Of a DNA stretch of 64,000 bases, positions 1-7,344 are shown one piece after another. The stretch comes from Rhizobium sp. C1. GTDB taxonomy: Bacteria; Pseudomonadota; Alphaproteobacteria; Rhizobiales; Rhizobiaceae. The DNA lies in NCBI RefSeq assembly GCF_021026335.1, contig NZ_JAJNCY010000005.1:264639-328638 (forward strand), given 5' to 3'. The notes below the pieces were generated by a model. It had not been told where the DNA came from. It saw nothing but the letters and a program-made list of their open reading frames with translations, and ran no database searches. Position numbers and translations under genes: made by a program. How positions within the stretch are numbered: the stretch's first letter is position 1; each line of letters begins with the position of its first letter.

Positions 1-422
1 TGAGGGTTCTGCTCGACACGAATTTGCTTTCCGAGCCGACCCGCGCGCAACCGGAGGCGCGGGTCTTGCAATGGCTTTATGAACTCGATGAGGATCGAGC
101 CTTCATAAGCGTCGTTTCAATTGCAGAAATCCGGCGGGGCGTGGCGCTTTTGGGTGCCGGCAGGCGTCAAGAAGCATTGTCCGATTGGCTGACGCATGAC
201 CTGCCTCAGCGCTTCACCGGGAGACTTCTTCACATCGATCAGAGGGTCGCGCTTGCCTGGGGCGACCTGATGGCGAATGCCAAGCGCGCGGGACGCGGGC
301 TGTCAGTCATGGATGGTTTGTTGGCAGCAACAGCTGTTGCGCACGATCTCACACTCGCCACGCGCAACACAAAAGATTTTGCTGGTTTGGAGGTCAGGCT
401 TATTGACCCATGGTTAGGGTAA
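1..422 (+). CDS. vapC: VapC-type PIN-domain toxin (start codon cut by window edge)
   Basis: PIN-domain ribonuclease toxin of a type II toxin-antitoxin system. Reading back from the window edge gives (A)TG-AGG-GTT-CTG-CTC-GAC, so the protein starts MRVLLDTN with only the first base of ATG missing; full length would be about 140 residues, normal for the family. The acidic PIN residues are in place: Asp6 (LLDTN), Glu43 (SIAEI), Asp105 (VMDGLLAA) and Asp126 (TRNTKDF). Its antitoxin gene normally lies directly upstream and would be outside the window; the vapB-like sequence downstream is on the wrong side and is broken. Family knowledge: VapC cleaves tRNA or rRNA, which is not tested here. Confidence 0.82.
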   Translation, partial: RVLLDTNLLSEPTRAQPEARVLQWLYELDEDRAFISVVSIAEIRRGVALLGAGRRQEALSDWLTHDLPQRFTGRLLHIDQRVALAWGDLMANAKRAGRGLSVMDGLLAATAVAHDLTLATRNTKDFAGLEVRLIDPWLG

Positions 423-463
423 GTCCGTCATTCACTGCCATCTGAAAAAACAGGAACGTTAAG

Positions 464-665
464 ATGCGGACGACGATCGATCTCGACGACGATATTTTGG
501 ATATGGCGCGTTCGCTGACAGGTGTGTCAGACTCGACCAGCTCTCGTACAGCTGGCACTGGAAACGCTCGTTCGCCTCGAATCCGGAAAGCGGCTGATCG
601 CGCTCGGCGGAACGATGCCAGATGCCGGGAATTCACCGCGCCGAAGGCGCTCAAAAGCGCAATAG
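464..665 (+). pseudogene. Frameshifted VapB-type antitoxin remnant
   Basis: The start reads MRTTIDLDDDILDMARSLTGVSD, the typical N-terminus of a VapB ribbon-helix-helix antitoxin. After GTG-TCA-GAC the family continuation appears only if one base (the T of the following TCG) is skipped: it then reads RPALVQLALETLV, then a GKRLIALGG segment and SPRRRSKAQ, stopping at 663-665, which is a normal VapB C-terminus. Without the shift the frame runs to 685 as an unrelated Arg/Ser-rich tail. A single-base insertion (or sequencing error) therefore breaks the antitoxin. No VapC partner follows it; a palindromic repeat begins about 20 bases later. Confidence 0.75.
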
Positions 666-686
666 AAAAAGCTGCGAACAACTAGA

Positions 687-730
687 GCAATTCCAGCGAA
701 AGTGGAAACCGGCTTCGCGTTTGGAATTGC
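687..730. repeat. 44-bp palindromic intergenic element, copy 1
   Basis: Terminal inverted repeats GCAATTCCA (687-695) and TGGAATTGC (722-730) bound a 44-bp unit. A second copy of the same length lies in opposite orientation at 60414-60457. The two share the inner AAAGTG and CGG-TT blocks. Similar small palindromes are common between genes in Rhizobiales. Confidence 0.7.
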
Positions 731-746
731 GTGAAAACAAAGTGAT

Positions 747-785
747 AGATCGTTTCAACGTTTCCATGAAAGGCTGAAACGATCT
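747..785. terminator. Inverted repeat downstream of the SorC-type gene
   Basis: Perfect 11-bp arms AGATCGTTTCA (747-757) and TGAAACGATCT (775-785) with a 17-base loop lie 15 bases past the stop of the minus-strand regulator gene. No T-run follows on either strand, so it could be a weak terminator, an mRNA-end hairpin, or the end of the adjoining repeat element. Confidence 0.4.
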
Positions 786-800
786 AGGTCGTCGCAGCCC

Positions 801-1757
801 TCACCCCGCCAGCAGCATCCGCGCCGCCTCTTCATCCGTAATCAGCCCGTTGATATGCCCGCCCTTCACAGCCGCCTTGATCGCCGCATGCTTGCGGACG
901 CCGCGCGCCAGACCGATCACCGTGGAATTCTCGCGGCTCGGAATCGGCAGGCTCGCAACCCGCTGGTTGACGGGATGGTCGAGCAGCTTGCCGTCCGCCC
1001 CGAAGATCCAGCCACAGATCTCGCCCGCAGCCCCCGCCTTCAGGATACCCTCCATCTCGTCGGGCGTCAGAAAACCATCCAGCACCAGGGGTGCCTTCAG
1101 CGCCATTTCGCCGATCCCGATGAAGGTGACGTTAGAGCGCTCGGCGAGGCCGATGGCCGTTTCCATCAGCGGCTGGCGATGCATGAGGTCGCGCTCCTCC
1201 CGTGAGGAGACAATGACCGGCAGCGGCATCGGAAAATGCGGCGCCTTCACCGCGTCCGCCATGGAGAAGATGACGTTGAAATAGGCCGCCGACCCGTCCG
1301 GGCTGATATTGCCGGTGAGCGACACGATCTTGTGCTGCGGGCATTCCATCGGCGGCAGCTGATCGATGACGGCGCGCAGCGTTCGCCCGGTTCCCATGGC
1401 GATCACCAGAGGGTCAGCCTGCTTCAACCAGCGTTCCAGTTCGGCCGCGCCAGCCTCCGCCACGCCAACCGGCAGGCCATCCGCACCCGGGTCTGTGGGC
1501 ACGATCTCGACGCGTTTCAGACCAAAGCGATCTTTCAGCGCCTCTGCAAGCTCCATGCAGGCGGCAATCGGATGGTCGAGGCGAACCTTGATCAGCTTTT
1601 CGGCGACTGACAGCGAAATGAGACGCTGTGCGCTCTGGCGCGAAATGCTCATGATGGCGGCGATTTCGTCCTGCGTGCGGCCCGCCACGTAATAGAGCCA
1701 GCCCGCCCGCGCCGCATCATCCAGCCGCGAATTGCTCTCGCTTCGTCTTGCCATCAT
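801..1757 (-). CDS. SorC/DeoR-family sugar-binding transcriptional regulator
   Basis: The 318-residue protein has an N-terminal helix-turn-helix (about residues 15-60, with QDEIAAIMSISRQSAQRLIS as the recognition unit). A long C-terminal SorC sugar-phosphate-binding domain follows, with the family's VIAMGTGRTLRAV and KIVSLTGNISPDGSAAYFNV-like blocks. Size and order match SorC/SmoC-type regulators that respond to a phosphorylated sugar or polyol. The codon after the first ATG is also ATG and sits at a better distance from GGAGA, so translation may start at 1754. It lies 84 bases downstream of repC on the same strand. No sugar catabolic operon adjoins it in this window, so its target is unknown and it may be a remnant of a lost polyol module. 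Confidence 0.85.
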   Translation of the reverse strand: MMARRSESNSRLDDAARAGWLYYVAGRTQDEIAAIMSISRQSAQRLISLSVAEKLIKVRLDHPIAACMELAEALKDRFGLKRVEIVPTDPGADGLPVGVAEAGAAELERWLKQADPLVIAMGTGRTLRAVIDQLPPMECPQHKIVSLTGNISPDGSAAYFNVIFSMADAVKAPHFPMPLPVIVSSREERDLMHRQPLMETAIGLAERSNVTFIGIGEMALKAPLVLDGFLTPDEMEGILKAGAAGEICGWIFGADGKLLDHPVNQRVASLPIPSRENSTVIGLARGVRKHAAIKAAVKGGHINGLITDEEAARMLLAG

Positions 1758-1841
1758 TCTCCGCCCGTTCTGCGCTGCAAGCTGCCAAGTTTCGTAAGTG
1801 CTGTCAAACGACCGGTGATACGAGGTCCATGGAAAGCCTCG

Positions 1842-3128
1842 TCAGACGGAGCCTGGGTGATCTCGGCCCTCCCGCTGGCGTTCCAGGGCCCGCATCATGG
1901 CCAGACCCGCAAATCTGCCGGTTCCGGTTTTCCGCGCCAGCGCCCGGAGATAGCTTCCCGGCGAACGGATATGCTCCGCCCGTTCCAGCATGGCCGCAAT
2001 CGCAATCGCCGCCTGGGCTTCTCCCATGACCGCAGAAGCCGCATTCCAGGCTGTTGGCGAGATCTTCAGCATAGTCCGTACCAGTGCGACCGCACCGAGG
2101 AAATCGCTCCAGTTGCGGATGCCGTTGCGGCTGTAATCGGCAATCTGCGGGCAAGCGTTCAGAATCCGGGGAAGAGACACGGTCTCCTGGCCTGACGTCT
2201 CCGTTTGTGTCCTGTGCTCAGCTCTTGCCTGCCCTGTGTCTTCAGTATCTTTAGCCGCATAAACATCTTCCTTCCTCTCCAAAGCAGATTCATGAGTCTG
2301 ATCTGATTCAGGATTCTGTATGTGGTGCTCAAATTGATGCACACAGGCGCTCATTTCGTTGCTTGAAACACATGATGAAAGCGCCTCGAGATAGGTCTTT
2401 TCGACATCCGCGCGCAGCCGGAGAAGCCTGTTTCTGCGTTCCGTCAGGTCAGCCAGGCAGGCATGGCGGGCAACACGGCCCGAAAGCGCCTGAAGTCGCG
2501 CTTCAAATCCTTCCCAATCACCCGCCCGCTTCTCGTTGAGTGCTGCCTGCAGGAGCTTGGCGATGTCGCGCAGATGCAGCGTCACCTCGCTGCGCAGCGC
2601 CTGCCGCCCCCGTTCTTCGGCGCGGACCGTCTCGGCCTCTGCTGCGATGGTTTCGGCCGTTAGCGCCAGTGGGGCGAGATCGAAGCCGAACATGTCCTGA
2701 GGTGCGCCATTGGCATCGCGTCGGCAGTAACGTTTGCCGTTTGGACTGTCGCGACGGAAAATAAGGCCGGCGGCGACAAGGGCTGCGAGATGTCGGCGGA
2801 TCGTTGCTGGTGACATGCCGCGCGTGCGTAGCGACAATTGCTGATTGGACGGGAAGACAATCAGCGGCTTCGAGCCGTCGAGCTGACGTTCGGGATGAAA
2901 GCTCAGCAAAGCTTCGAGAACGGCAATCGACCGGTCGGACAGGTCGTATGCAGCTTTTGCTTCCGTCAGATCGCGCAGGATCCGCCACTTGTCAGCGCTG
3001 GCGGCAGTGGTCGATGAGGCCTCTACCCGGCGCCGTGTCTGTTCCTTAAATACCTGATTACGCCGCAGAATTTGGCGCGCATCAATACTGCCGCCGCCAA
3101 ATGGCGTCGTTGCAATTCCCTCATTCAT
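1842..3128 (-). CDS. repC: Replication initiator RepC of the repABC operon
   Basis: RepC is the replication initiator of repABC plasmids and acts on an origin that lies within its own gene. The 428-residue protein has the N-terminal RepC domain: a DLSDRSIAVLEALLSFHP segment, then the winged-helix block IVFPSNQQLSLRTRGMSPAT followed by RRHLAALVAAGLI. The C-terminal domain has a NWSDFLGAVALVR-like segment. The middle third, about residues 255-305, is charged and poorly conserved and corresponds to the AT-richer DNA expected at the origin. It is third in the repA-repB-repC order and is separated from repB by a 324-base gap holding the antisense RNA. Length is normal (about 400-440). Confidence 0.95.
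   Translation of the reverse strand: MNEGIATTPFGGGSIDARQILRRNQVFKEQTRRRVEASSTTAASADKWRILRDLTEAKAAYDLSDRSIAVLEALLSFHPERQLDGSKPLIVFPSNQQLSLRTRGMSPATIRRHLAALVAAGLIFRRDSPNGKRYCRRDANGAPQDMFGFDLAPLALTAETIAAEAETVRAEERGRQALRSEVTLHLRDIAKLLQAALNEKRAGDWEGFEARLQALSGRVARHACLADLTERRNRLLRLRADVEKTYLEALSSCVSSNEMSACVHQFEHHIQNPESDQTHESALERKEDVYAAKDTEDTGQARAEHRTQTETSGQETVSLPRILNACPQIADYSRNGIRNWSDFLGAVALVRTMLKISPTAWNAASAVMGEAQAAIAIAAMLERAEHIRSPGSYLRALARKTGTGRFAGLAMMRALERQREGRDHPGSV
2220..2400. other. Probable replication origin (oriV) inside repC
   Basis: In characterised repABC plasmids the origin maps to an AT-rich stretch in the middle of repC. Here 2220-2400 is clearly AT-richer than flanking repC sequence and holds three closely spaced GATTC motifs (about 2287-2316). 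It encodes the variable Asp/Glu/Gln-rich linker of RepC. Placement is by analogy; no initiator-binding repeats were confirmed. Confidence 0.5.
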
Positions 3129-3262
3129 GGTCGCCCTCTTCCTTCAAGAGGCAAGATGGCGCCCTTAACGGCACTTTCTTTCGGGCATACTCCACCGCCG
3201 CGCATTTTCAGTGCACGTGAGGTCTATTTCTAACCTATTGAAAATAGGCATATTTCATCATC

Positions 3263-3286
3263 TCTGCGCAAAAAGCTTTGCGCAGA
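3263..3286. promoter_or_regulatory. 10-bp-arm inverted repeat in the repB-repC gap
   Basis: Arms TCTGCGCAAA (3263-3272) and TTTGCGCAGA (3277-3286) are perfect with a 4-base spacer. The element sits next to the -35 of the antisense RNA promoter and in the untranslated leader of repC. In repABC plasmids the repC leader folds into alternative stem-loops controlled by the antisense RNA; this hairpin is a candidate for one of them. A smaller hairpin, CCTATT-GAA-AATAGG, lies at 3234-3248, closer to repC. Confidence 0.6.
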
Positions 3287-3324
3287 CTCTTGACTTTGCC
3301 CGTTGGAAGTGATTCTCTTGAACT

Positions 3325-3374
3325 GCTAGATAGAAGAGGGCTTCCGGGATGGTGACGTTTCGGGGGCCTTTTTT
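3325..3374 (+). ncRNA. Counter-transcribed RNA (incompatibility antisense RNA) of repABC
   Basis: The repB-repC gap of repABC plasmids encodes a 50-60-nt RNA opposite to repABC that inhibits repC expression. On the plus strand there is a -35 TTGACT (3290-3295), a weak -10 near 3313-3318, and about 55 bases later a terminator. Its stem is GGCTTCCG (3339-3346) paired with CGGGGGCC (3361-3368), followed by six Ts. Two pairs are G-U, so the hairpin forms only in plus-strand RNA, which fixes the strand. The exact 5' end (about 3325) is estimated from promoter spacing. Confidence 0.78.
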
Positions 3375-3452
3375 CTTGCTCGCTTTGCTCCTGTTGCTCG
3401 TTTCAGAAGGCCGGGAGCGGGCTTATCAAGCCGCTTCCCCCAGCCGTGATTC

Positions 3453-4535
3453 CTATTTTTCCGCCTTCGCCTCTTGCTGATGGACGTTCCACGCCTCCTC
3501 GATCAGCGACGTGACAGTGGCGAGAAATGCGTCGGGGACCGGCGCGGTAAATTCGATTCGCGGCTTCCCGCCGCCTGCATAGACCTTGCCGAAAGCCTTG
3601 CCGTCGCGGCCCGACAGCGGCTCGCCACGGTCCGGCTTGGGCTTCTGCTTGCGGGACAGACGGTCGAACAGCATCTGAAAGCGCCGATTCGTTTCGGCCG
3701 CACGGAAACGCTGTGAGCCGGCTTCGTCGCTGGCGATCTCCTCGGCCGCCGGGCGGGCGGTGAAAATCGCGCCGAGCGCCATCCAGCGCTCGCGGCCCAC
3801 CTTGGGAGCCGGTCCGATATCGCGGGCGATGTGGAGCGGAATACTGTCGGCGACCTGAAGCAGCCGCGACACCTCGCTCTTCTGCACACCGAGCGCATCT
3901 TCCACAACCTTGCGGACGAAACCACGCTGGACGAGCGCCTGAGCGAAGAAGGCGCGCTCGATAAAGGTGAGGTCGCGCCGTTCGGCATTTTCCTTGCCCT
4001 GCGCCAGCACCAGTTCGTCATCCGTTAGCGGGCGAACGATCGCCTTGACCTTGCGGTTGAGACTGCGCACGGCGGCCAGTCGCCGATGGCCGTAAGCCGT
4101 CTGGAAATGGCCGAGCTTGTCGGGGTGCGGGCGCACCAGGATCGGCACCTGCTGCCCGCTCTCGCGAATGCTGTCGACCAGGCCCATGAACTCGCCATCC
4201 GTCTCGCCGCGGGCGAAGCGGTCCTCGACGAAGGAGGAAGACACGAGCGCACAATCGAGTTCGACGATACGTTCGCCCTCTTCGAAGGCCTGACGGAGAT
4301 TGCGGGCTTCCTCCGCCTCGCGGGCGAGCGAGCCGAGTGAAAGCCCCATGGCGCGCACGGCACCCGAAGCGGCGCGCTGCGGCTCGCCGGGACGGGGCGA
4401 GGCGACGGCAGGGCCTGCTTCCGGTGGCGTCGGTTCGGCGGATTTGACTTCAGGCGCAACAGGCCCGCCCGGTCTCCCGGTGAACAAGGCCTTCAATTCG
4501 TCGCGTCGCTTGCCGCTGGACATCGGTGTCTTCAC
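3453..4535 (-). CDS. repB: Plasmid partitioning protein RepB (ParB family)
   Basis: RepB binds parS and, with RepA, segregates the plasmid. The 360-residue protein has the RepB N-terminal segment (SSGKRRDELKALFTG), then the ParB/Spo0J CTPase-type domain (about residues 95-190: VPILVRPHPDKLGHFQTAYG, GHRRLAAVRSL, GKENAERRDLTFIERAFFAQ). A central HTH follows (VVEDALGVQKSEVSRLLQVA), then a Lys/Arg-rich C-terminus. Translation could start at 4535 or at the in-frame ATG at 4523 that begins MSSGKRRDELK, the usual RepB start. It follows repA with a 14-base gap, indicating co-transcription and probably coupled translation. Confidence 0.95.
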   Translation of the reverse strand: MKTPMSSGKRRDELKALFTGRPGGPVAPEVKSAEPTPPEAGPAVASPRPGEPQRAASGAVRAMGLSLGSLAREAEEARNLRQAFEEGERIVELDCALVSSSFVEDRFARGETDGEFMGLVDSIRESGQQVPILVRPHPDKLGHFQTAYGHRRLAAVRSLNRKVKAIVRPLTDDELVLAQGKENAERRDLTFIERAFFAQALVQRGFVRKVVEDALGVQKSEVSRLLQVADSIPLHIARDIGPAPKVGRERWMALGAIFTARPAAEEIASDEAGSQRFRAAETNRRFQMLFDRLSRKQKPKPDRGEPLSGRDGKAFGKVYAGGGKPRIEFTAPVPDAFLATVTSLIEEAWNVHQQEAKAEK

Positions 4536-4549
4536 TTCATCTCAACTCG

Positions 4550-5794
4550 TCAGGCACGGCCCCAGGCCGCATGGATCAATTGTTCGATTTCGGCATTCAC
4601 CGCATTCAGGCTTTCCAGCGCCCGGTCATAGGTCGAGCGGGTGAAATTCTCGCGTCCGACCTCATAAAGCGTCTGCTTGGTAAGACCGGCATCCGAAATG
4701 GCTGTCGACTTCACCATCGGCGCGGTCAGGACGCGGTCGCCGAAGAGCGAACGCATGAAGCCGGCGATCTGCGTCTGCGGCCCGTCATTCGGCTCGTATC
4801 GGGTGACGAGATAGCGCAGAAAGTCGAAATTCAGCGTACCGCCCGCCTCGCGCACGACGGAAAGCAGGTCAGATGTCATAAACAGGAACTGGCTCATCGA
4901 GGCGACATCGAGCATCTGTGGATGTACGGTCACGATCACCGAGGTCGAGGCGCAAAGGGCGGAAAGCGTCAGGTAGCCGAGCTGCGGCGGGCAATCGAGG
5001 ACCACCACGTCATACTCGTCCGCGACCGTCTGCAGCGCTTCCTGCACACGGGCAAAGAACAAGGCCTGCGAATGTTCGCCGGCTTTGCGATTGGCCAGGA
5101 CCTGCGGCGTGACATGCTCGAATTCCTGAAGCTCCAGATTACCCGGCACAAGATCCAGCCCGGCAAAATAGGTCTTGCGGATAACCTCTCTCAGGGGGCG
5201 TCGCTCGGCGTCATAGCGGATCGCGCCGAAAAGCGTGTCATTGCCGTTCAGATCCAGCTCCGGCTGATATCCGAAAAGGGCCGAAAGCGAGGCCTGTGGG
5301 TCGAGGTCGATCGCCAGCACCCGGTGACCGGTCATCGCGAGATATTGCGCCAGATGCACAGCCGACGTCGTCTTGCCCGAGCCGCCCTTGAAGTTGGTGA
5401 CCGAAATGACCTGCAGATGCTCGCCCCGTTCGGGGTCGCGCCATTTCAGATAGCTGCGCGCCTTCTGCGCATTGCCCTTTGCCAGGGCCTGTTCGGCCAG
5501 ATGCTGGCGCAGCGCATGGATGTCGGCAAGGGAATAGAGGCGCCGGCCCGCTACGCCGGTCGAGGGCTGAGGTCCCTCGCCCGCCAGCGACAATTGTCTC
5601 AGATAGCCGTCCGAAACGCCGATTATCCTGGCGGCTTCGCCGGAGGTGAAGCCGCGCAGCACCTTCTGGGCTGCCGGCGGGAACAGCCGTTCGCGCATCG
5701 CCTTCAGCTGATCGGAAAGCGCAGCGGCGTCCGCGGCGATGGTCTCATCGGCGGGGGGAAGCGATCGTGTTCTTGCGGTCGCGGGGTTCGTCAC
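4550..5794 (-). CDS. repA: Plasmid partitioning ATPase RepA (ParA family)
   Basis: RepA is the ParA-type ATPase of the repABC partition system and also represses the operon. The 414-residue protein has an N-terminal MerR-like HTH (residues 49-70, FTSGEAARIIGVSDGYLRQL), then a deviant Walker A, KGGSGKTT (136-143), after VISVTNF. Walker B is YDVVVLDCPPQLG. Start is a GTG at 5794; the nearest upstream ATG (5801) is out of frame. Length fits RepA (about 395-410). First gene of the operon; a parS palindrome lies about 240 bases upstream. Confidence 0.95.
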   Translation of the reverse strand: MTNPATARTRSLPPADETIAADAAALSDQLKAMRERLFPPAAQKVLRGFTSGEAARIIGVSDGYLRQLSLAGEGPQPSTGVAGRRLYSLADIHALRQHLAEQALAKGNAQKARSYLKWRDPERGEHLQVISVTNFKGGSGKTTSAVHLAQYLAMTGHRVLAIDLDPQASLSALFGYQPELDLNGNDTLFGAIRYDAERRPLREVIRKTYFAGLDLVPGNLELQEFEHVTPQVLANRKAGEHSQALFFARVQEALQTVADEYDVVVLDCPPQLGYLTLSALCASTSVIVTVHPQMLDVASMSQFLFMTSDLLSVVREAGGTLNFDFLRYLVTRYEPNDGPQTQIAGFMRSLFGDRVLTAPMVKSTAISDAGLTKQTLYEVGRENFTRSTYDRALESLNAVNAEIEQLIHAAWGRA

Positions 5795-5883
5795 GCGTCA
5801 TCTGCCTTGTTGCGCGCGAGGCTCACTGACGCTTCATAAAAGCGATACGAAGGTGCCTTACCTTTTACATCGCCAGTCGTCAG

Positions 5884-5920
5884 TTACGCTTCAACGCGGA
5901 TTATATTCAACTTGGCGTAA
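5884..5920 (-). promoter_or_regulatory. Probable repABC promoter with flanking inverted repeat
   Basis: On the minus strand a TATAAT hexamer (5905-5900) lies about 105 bases upstream of the repA GTG. It is bracketed by the inverted repeat TTACGC (5884-5889) / GCGTAA (5915-5920), and TTCAAC occurs as a direct repeat at 5890 and 5906. RepA/RepB autorepress repABC promoters, so the symmetric elements around the -10 are a plausible operator. No good -35 was identified. Confidence 0.45.
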
Positions 5921-6032
5921 AAGTGAGATGAAAGGCGAGTCGCGTCAAGCTTTAATTGCGCGCGCTTTCCCTTTGTTGTGACTCATGATTTGGCCCGGAT
6001 CGGCCGCCGTCGAAAGCTCCGGCGCGCGATGC

Positions 6033-6048
6033 GTTGACAGCTGTCAAC
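6033..6048. other. parS centromere site 1
   Basis: GTTGACAGCTGTCAAC is a perfect 16-bp palindrome that fits the RepB-binding parS consensus of repABC plasmids, GTT-N4-GC-N4-AAC. It lies just past the RES toxin stop codon and about 240 bases upstream of repA. An identical site occurs at 9375-9390. Confidence 0.88.
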
Positions 6049-6061
6049 AGCCGCCGCGGAT

Positions 6062-6763
6062 TCAGCCGCGCTCGATCCTGAAAACCACGTCGCGATCCTG
6101 CTCGCATACATAGTCGATCGCCTGCCCGTTCCAGTGCAGATCATAGATTCGGCCGTGAACGGGATTGGCGGCGAGATCGGGATAGAAGAGCGCCACGCAT
6201 TCGCCGCCCGGCCAGCGCGTGCTGGGATAGACGATCCCGTGCGCGCCCGACGCATGCAGGGGTTCGGCGACCCCTTGCGCGCTTGCATAGTTCTCGCTGT
6301 GCAGCCAGGCCGAAAACTCGGGGTCACGGATATCATGCAGGTCGGCGCTGACGGAAAGGATGATTTCCTGGCAGGACGAGACCCAGCCGGCCCCCTCGCC
6401 CGTTGCCCTGAGAAAGCGCTCATGGTGATGAATGGTCTGCATGAGAGCAGCTTCCAGCGAATTGGCGGCATAGAGCACGCCATAGCGGCCGGTCGAAAAC
6501 CGGCTCGGCAGGTCGTAGCTGACATGGGTAAACGGACCCATGAGCACACCGGTCTCATCTTCGACGCGATGCGCTTCCGCCACCAGTTCGATATTGCCGA
6601 CCGATTCCGAAAGCCGGGCGTCTGTCTTTCTCTCGGCGGAGGCCAAAAGCGCCCAGTCGTCCGGACGCGCAATGTCGTCGAAAATGTTGACGCTGGACGT
6701 GGCCACGCGAATGAAGCGGCGCGCTTCCGGCCATTCGACGCGGGTGACGGACGGAAGCTTCAC
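6062..6763 (-). CDS. RES-domain NAD+ phosphorylase toxin (first RES/Xre pair)
   Basis: RES toxins degrade NAD+ in RES/Xre (ParT/ParS, MbcT/MbcA-like) toxin-antitoxin systems. The 233-residue protein begins VKLPSVTRVEWPEARRFIRV and carries the RES-domain landmarks: the early Arg of the RFIR segment, GRYGVLYAANSLEAALMQT in the middle, and the Ser in YPSTRWPGGECVALF. The GTG start at 6763 overlaps the TGA of the antitoxin (GTGA), the classic coupled arrangement. The frame is open further upstream, but that stretch overlaps the antitoxin gene and has no family similarity. parS site 1 lies 14 bases beyond its stop. The role is probably plasmid stabilisation; the enzymatic activity is inferred from family. 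Confidence 0.87.
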   Translation of the reverse strand: MKLPSVTRVEWPEARRFIRVATSSVNIFDDIARPDDWALLASAERKTDARLSESVGNIELVAEAHRVEDETGVLMGPFTHVSYDLPSRFSTGRYGVLYAANSLEAALMQTIHHHERFLRATGEGAGWVSSCQEIILSVSADLHDIRDPEFSAWLHSENYASAQGVAEPLHASGAHGIVYPSTRWPGGECVALFYPDLAANPVHGRIYDLHWNGQAIDYVCEQDRDVVFRIERG

Positions 6764-7173
6764 CAGCCGCCCCGCCCGGAATCGAGAAAGCGGCGAATGC
6801 GCATGATGTCTGTCAGTTCGCCGTTCAGCATGATGTCGAGCGCGGATTTGCCGCCGAAGACGGAATTGCTCTTCGAGATCCACTCATAGGTCCGTTCTGG
6901 ATCGCGGAAGATCATGCGCAGAGCCTTGTGAATGCCCATGAGGTTTGAGAGCCGCGCCTTGCCGTCGCGCGACAGGCGCCCCATTTCGCCCGCCTTCCAG
7001 CGGCGATAGGTCCTCACCGGCATGTCGACAAGGATCGAGGACTGCTCGTCAGTCAGCGACCAGCTCTTGAAGAGCGCGACGGCGGCACGGAACATGGCTT
7101 CGCCTTCCTCGTCGGTGACCGGCGAGGCGACATATTCACGCGCAAGCGTTTCGAGCGGCTGCAAAGAGACCAT
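6760..7173 (-). CDS. Xre/MbcA/ParS-type antitoxin (first RES/Xre pair)
   Basis: The 137-residue antitoxin neutralises the RES toxin encoded directly downstream. The N-terminal part (about residues 25-70) is the Xre-like helical DNA-binding domain, with MPVRTYRRWKAGEMGRLSRD as the recognition region. The C-terminal DUF2384 toxin-binding domain contains RLSNLMGIHKALRMIFRDPE and the diagnostic FGGKSALDIMLNG, followed by a short C-terminal tail. Its stop overlaps the toxin GTG. Such antitoxins usually autoregulate through the upstream region (7174-7344, shared divergently with the phosphohexomutase gene). Confidence 0.88.
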   Translation of the reverse strand: MVSLQPLETLAREYVASPVTDEEGEAMFRAAVALFKSWSLTDEQSSILVDMPVRTYRRWKAGEMGRLSRDGKARLSNLMGIHKALRMIFRDPERTYEWISKSNSVFGGKSALDIMLNGELTDIMRIRRFLDSGRGGW

Positions 7174-7344
7174 GCATCATCCTTTGAGGAAGCGTCCTTT
7201 TTGCCGGAAAATAGGAGGTTGGATGCCATGTGGCAAGTGTGAACAGTCGCGATCCGAAAACCTGTCGCGGAACCGTGCGGTTTCGTTGACCGTTGGTGAA
7301 CACGTGTTAAAAAGCGGCGCAGACTTTTGAAGGAGACTTCGGAC

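Noticed and set aside
1..665. vapC and the downstream vapB-like frame as one functional toxin-antitoxin pair
   Set aside because: Order is reversed relative to normal VapBC operons and the VapB frame is broken; the true partner of VapC is more likely upstream of the window.
4526..5839. 437-codon plus-strand open frame
   Set aside because: Lies opposite repA, whose Walker motifs and HTH are clear; no ribosome site or family motif on the plus strand.
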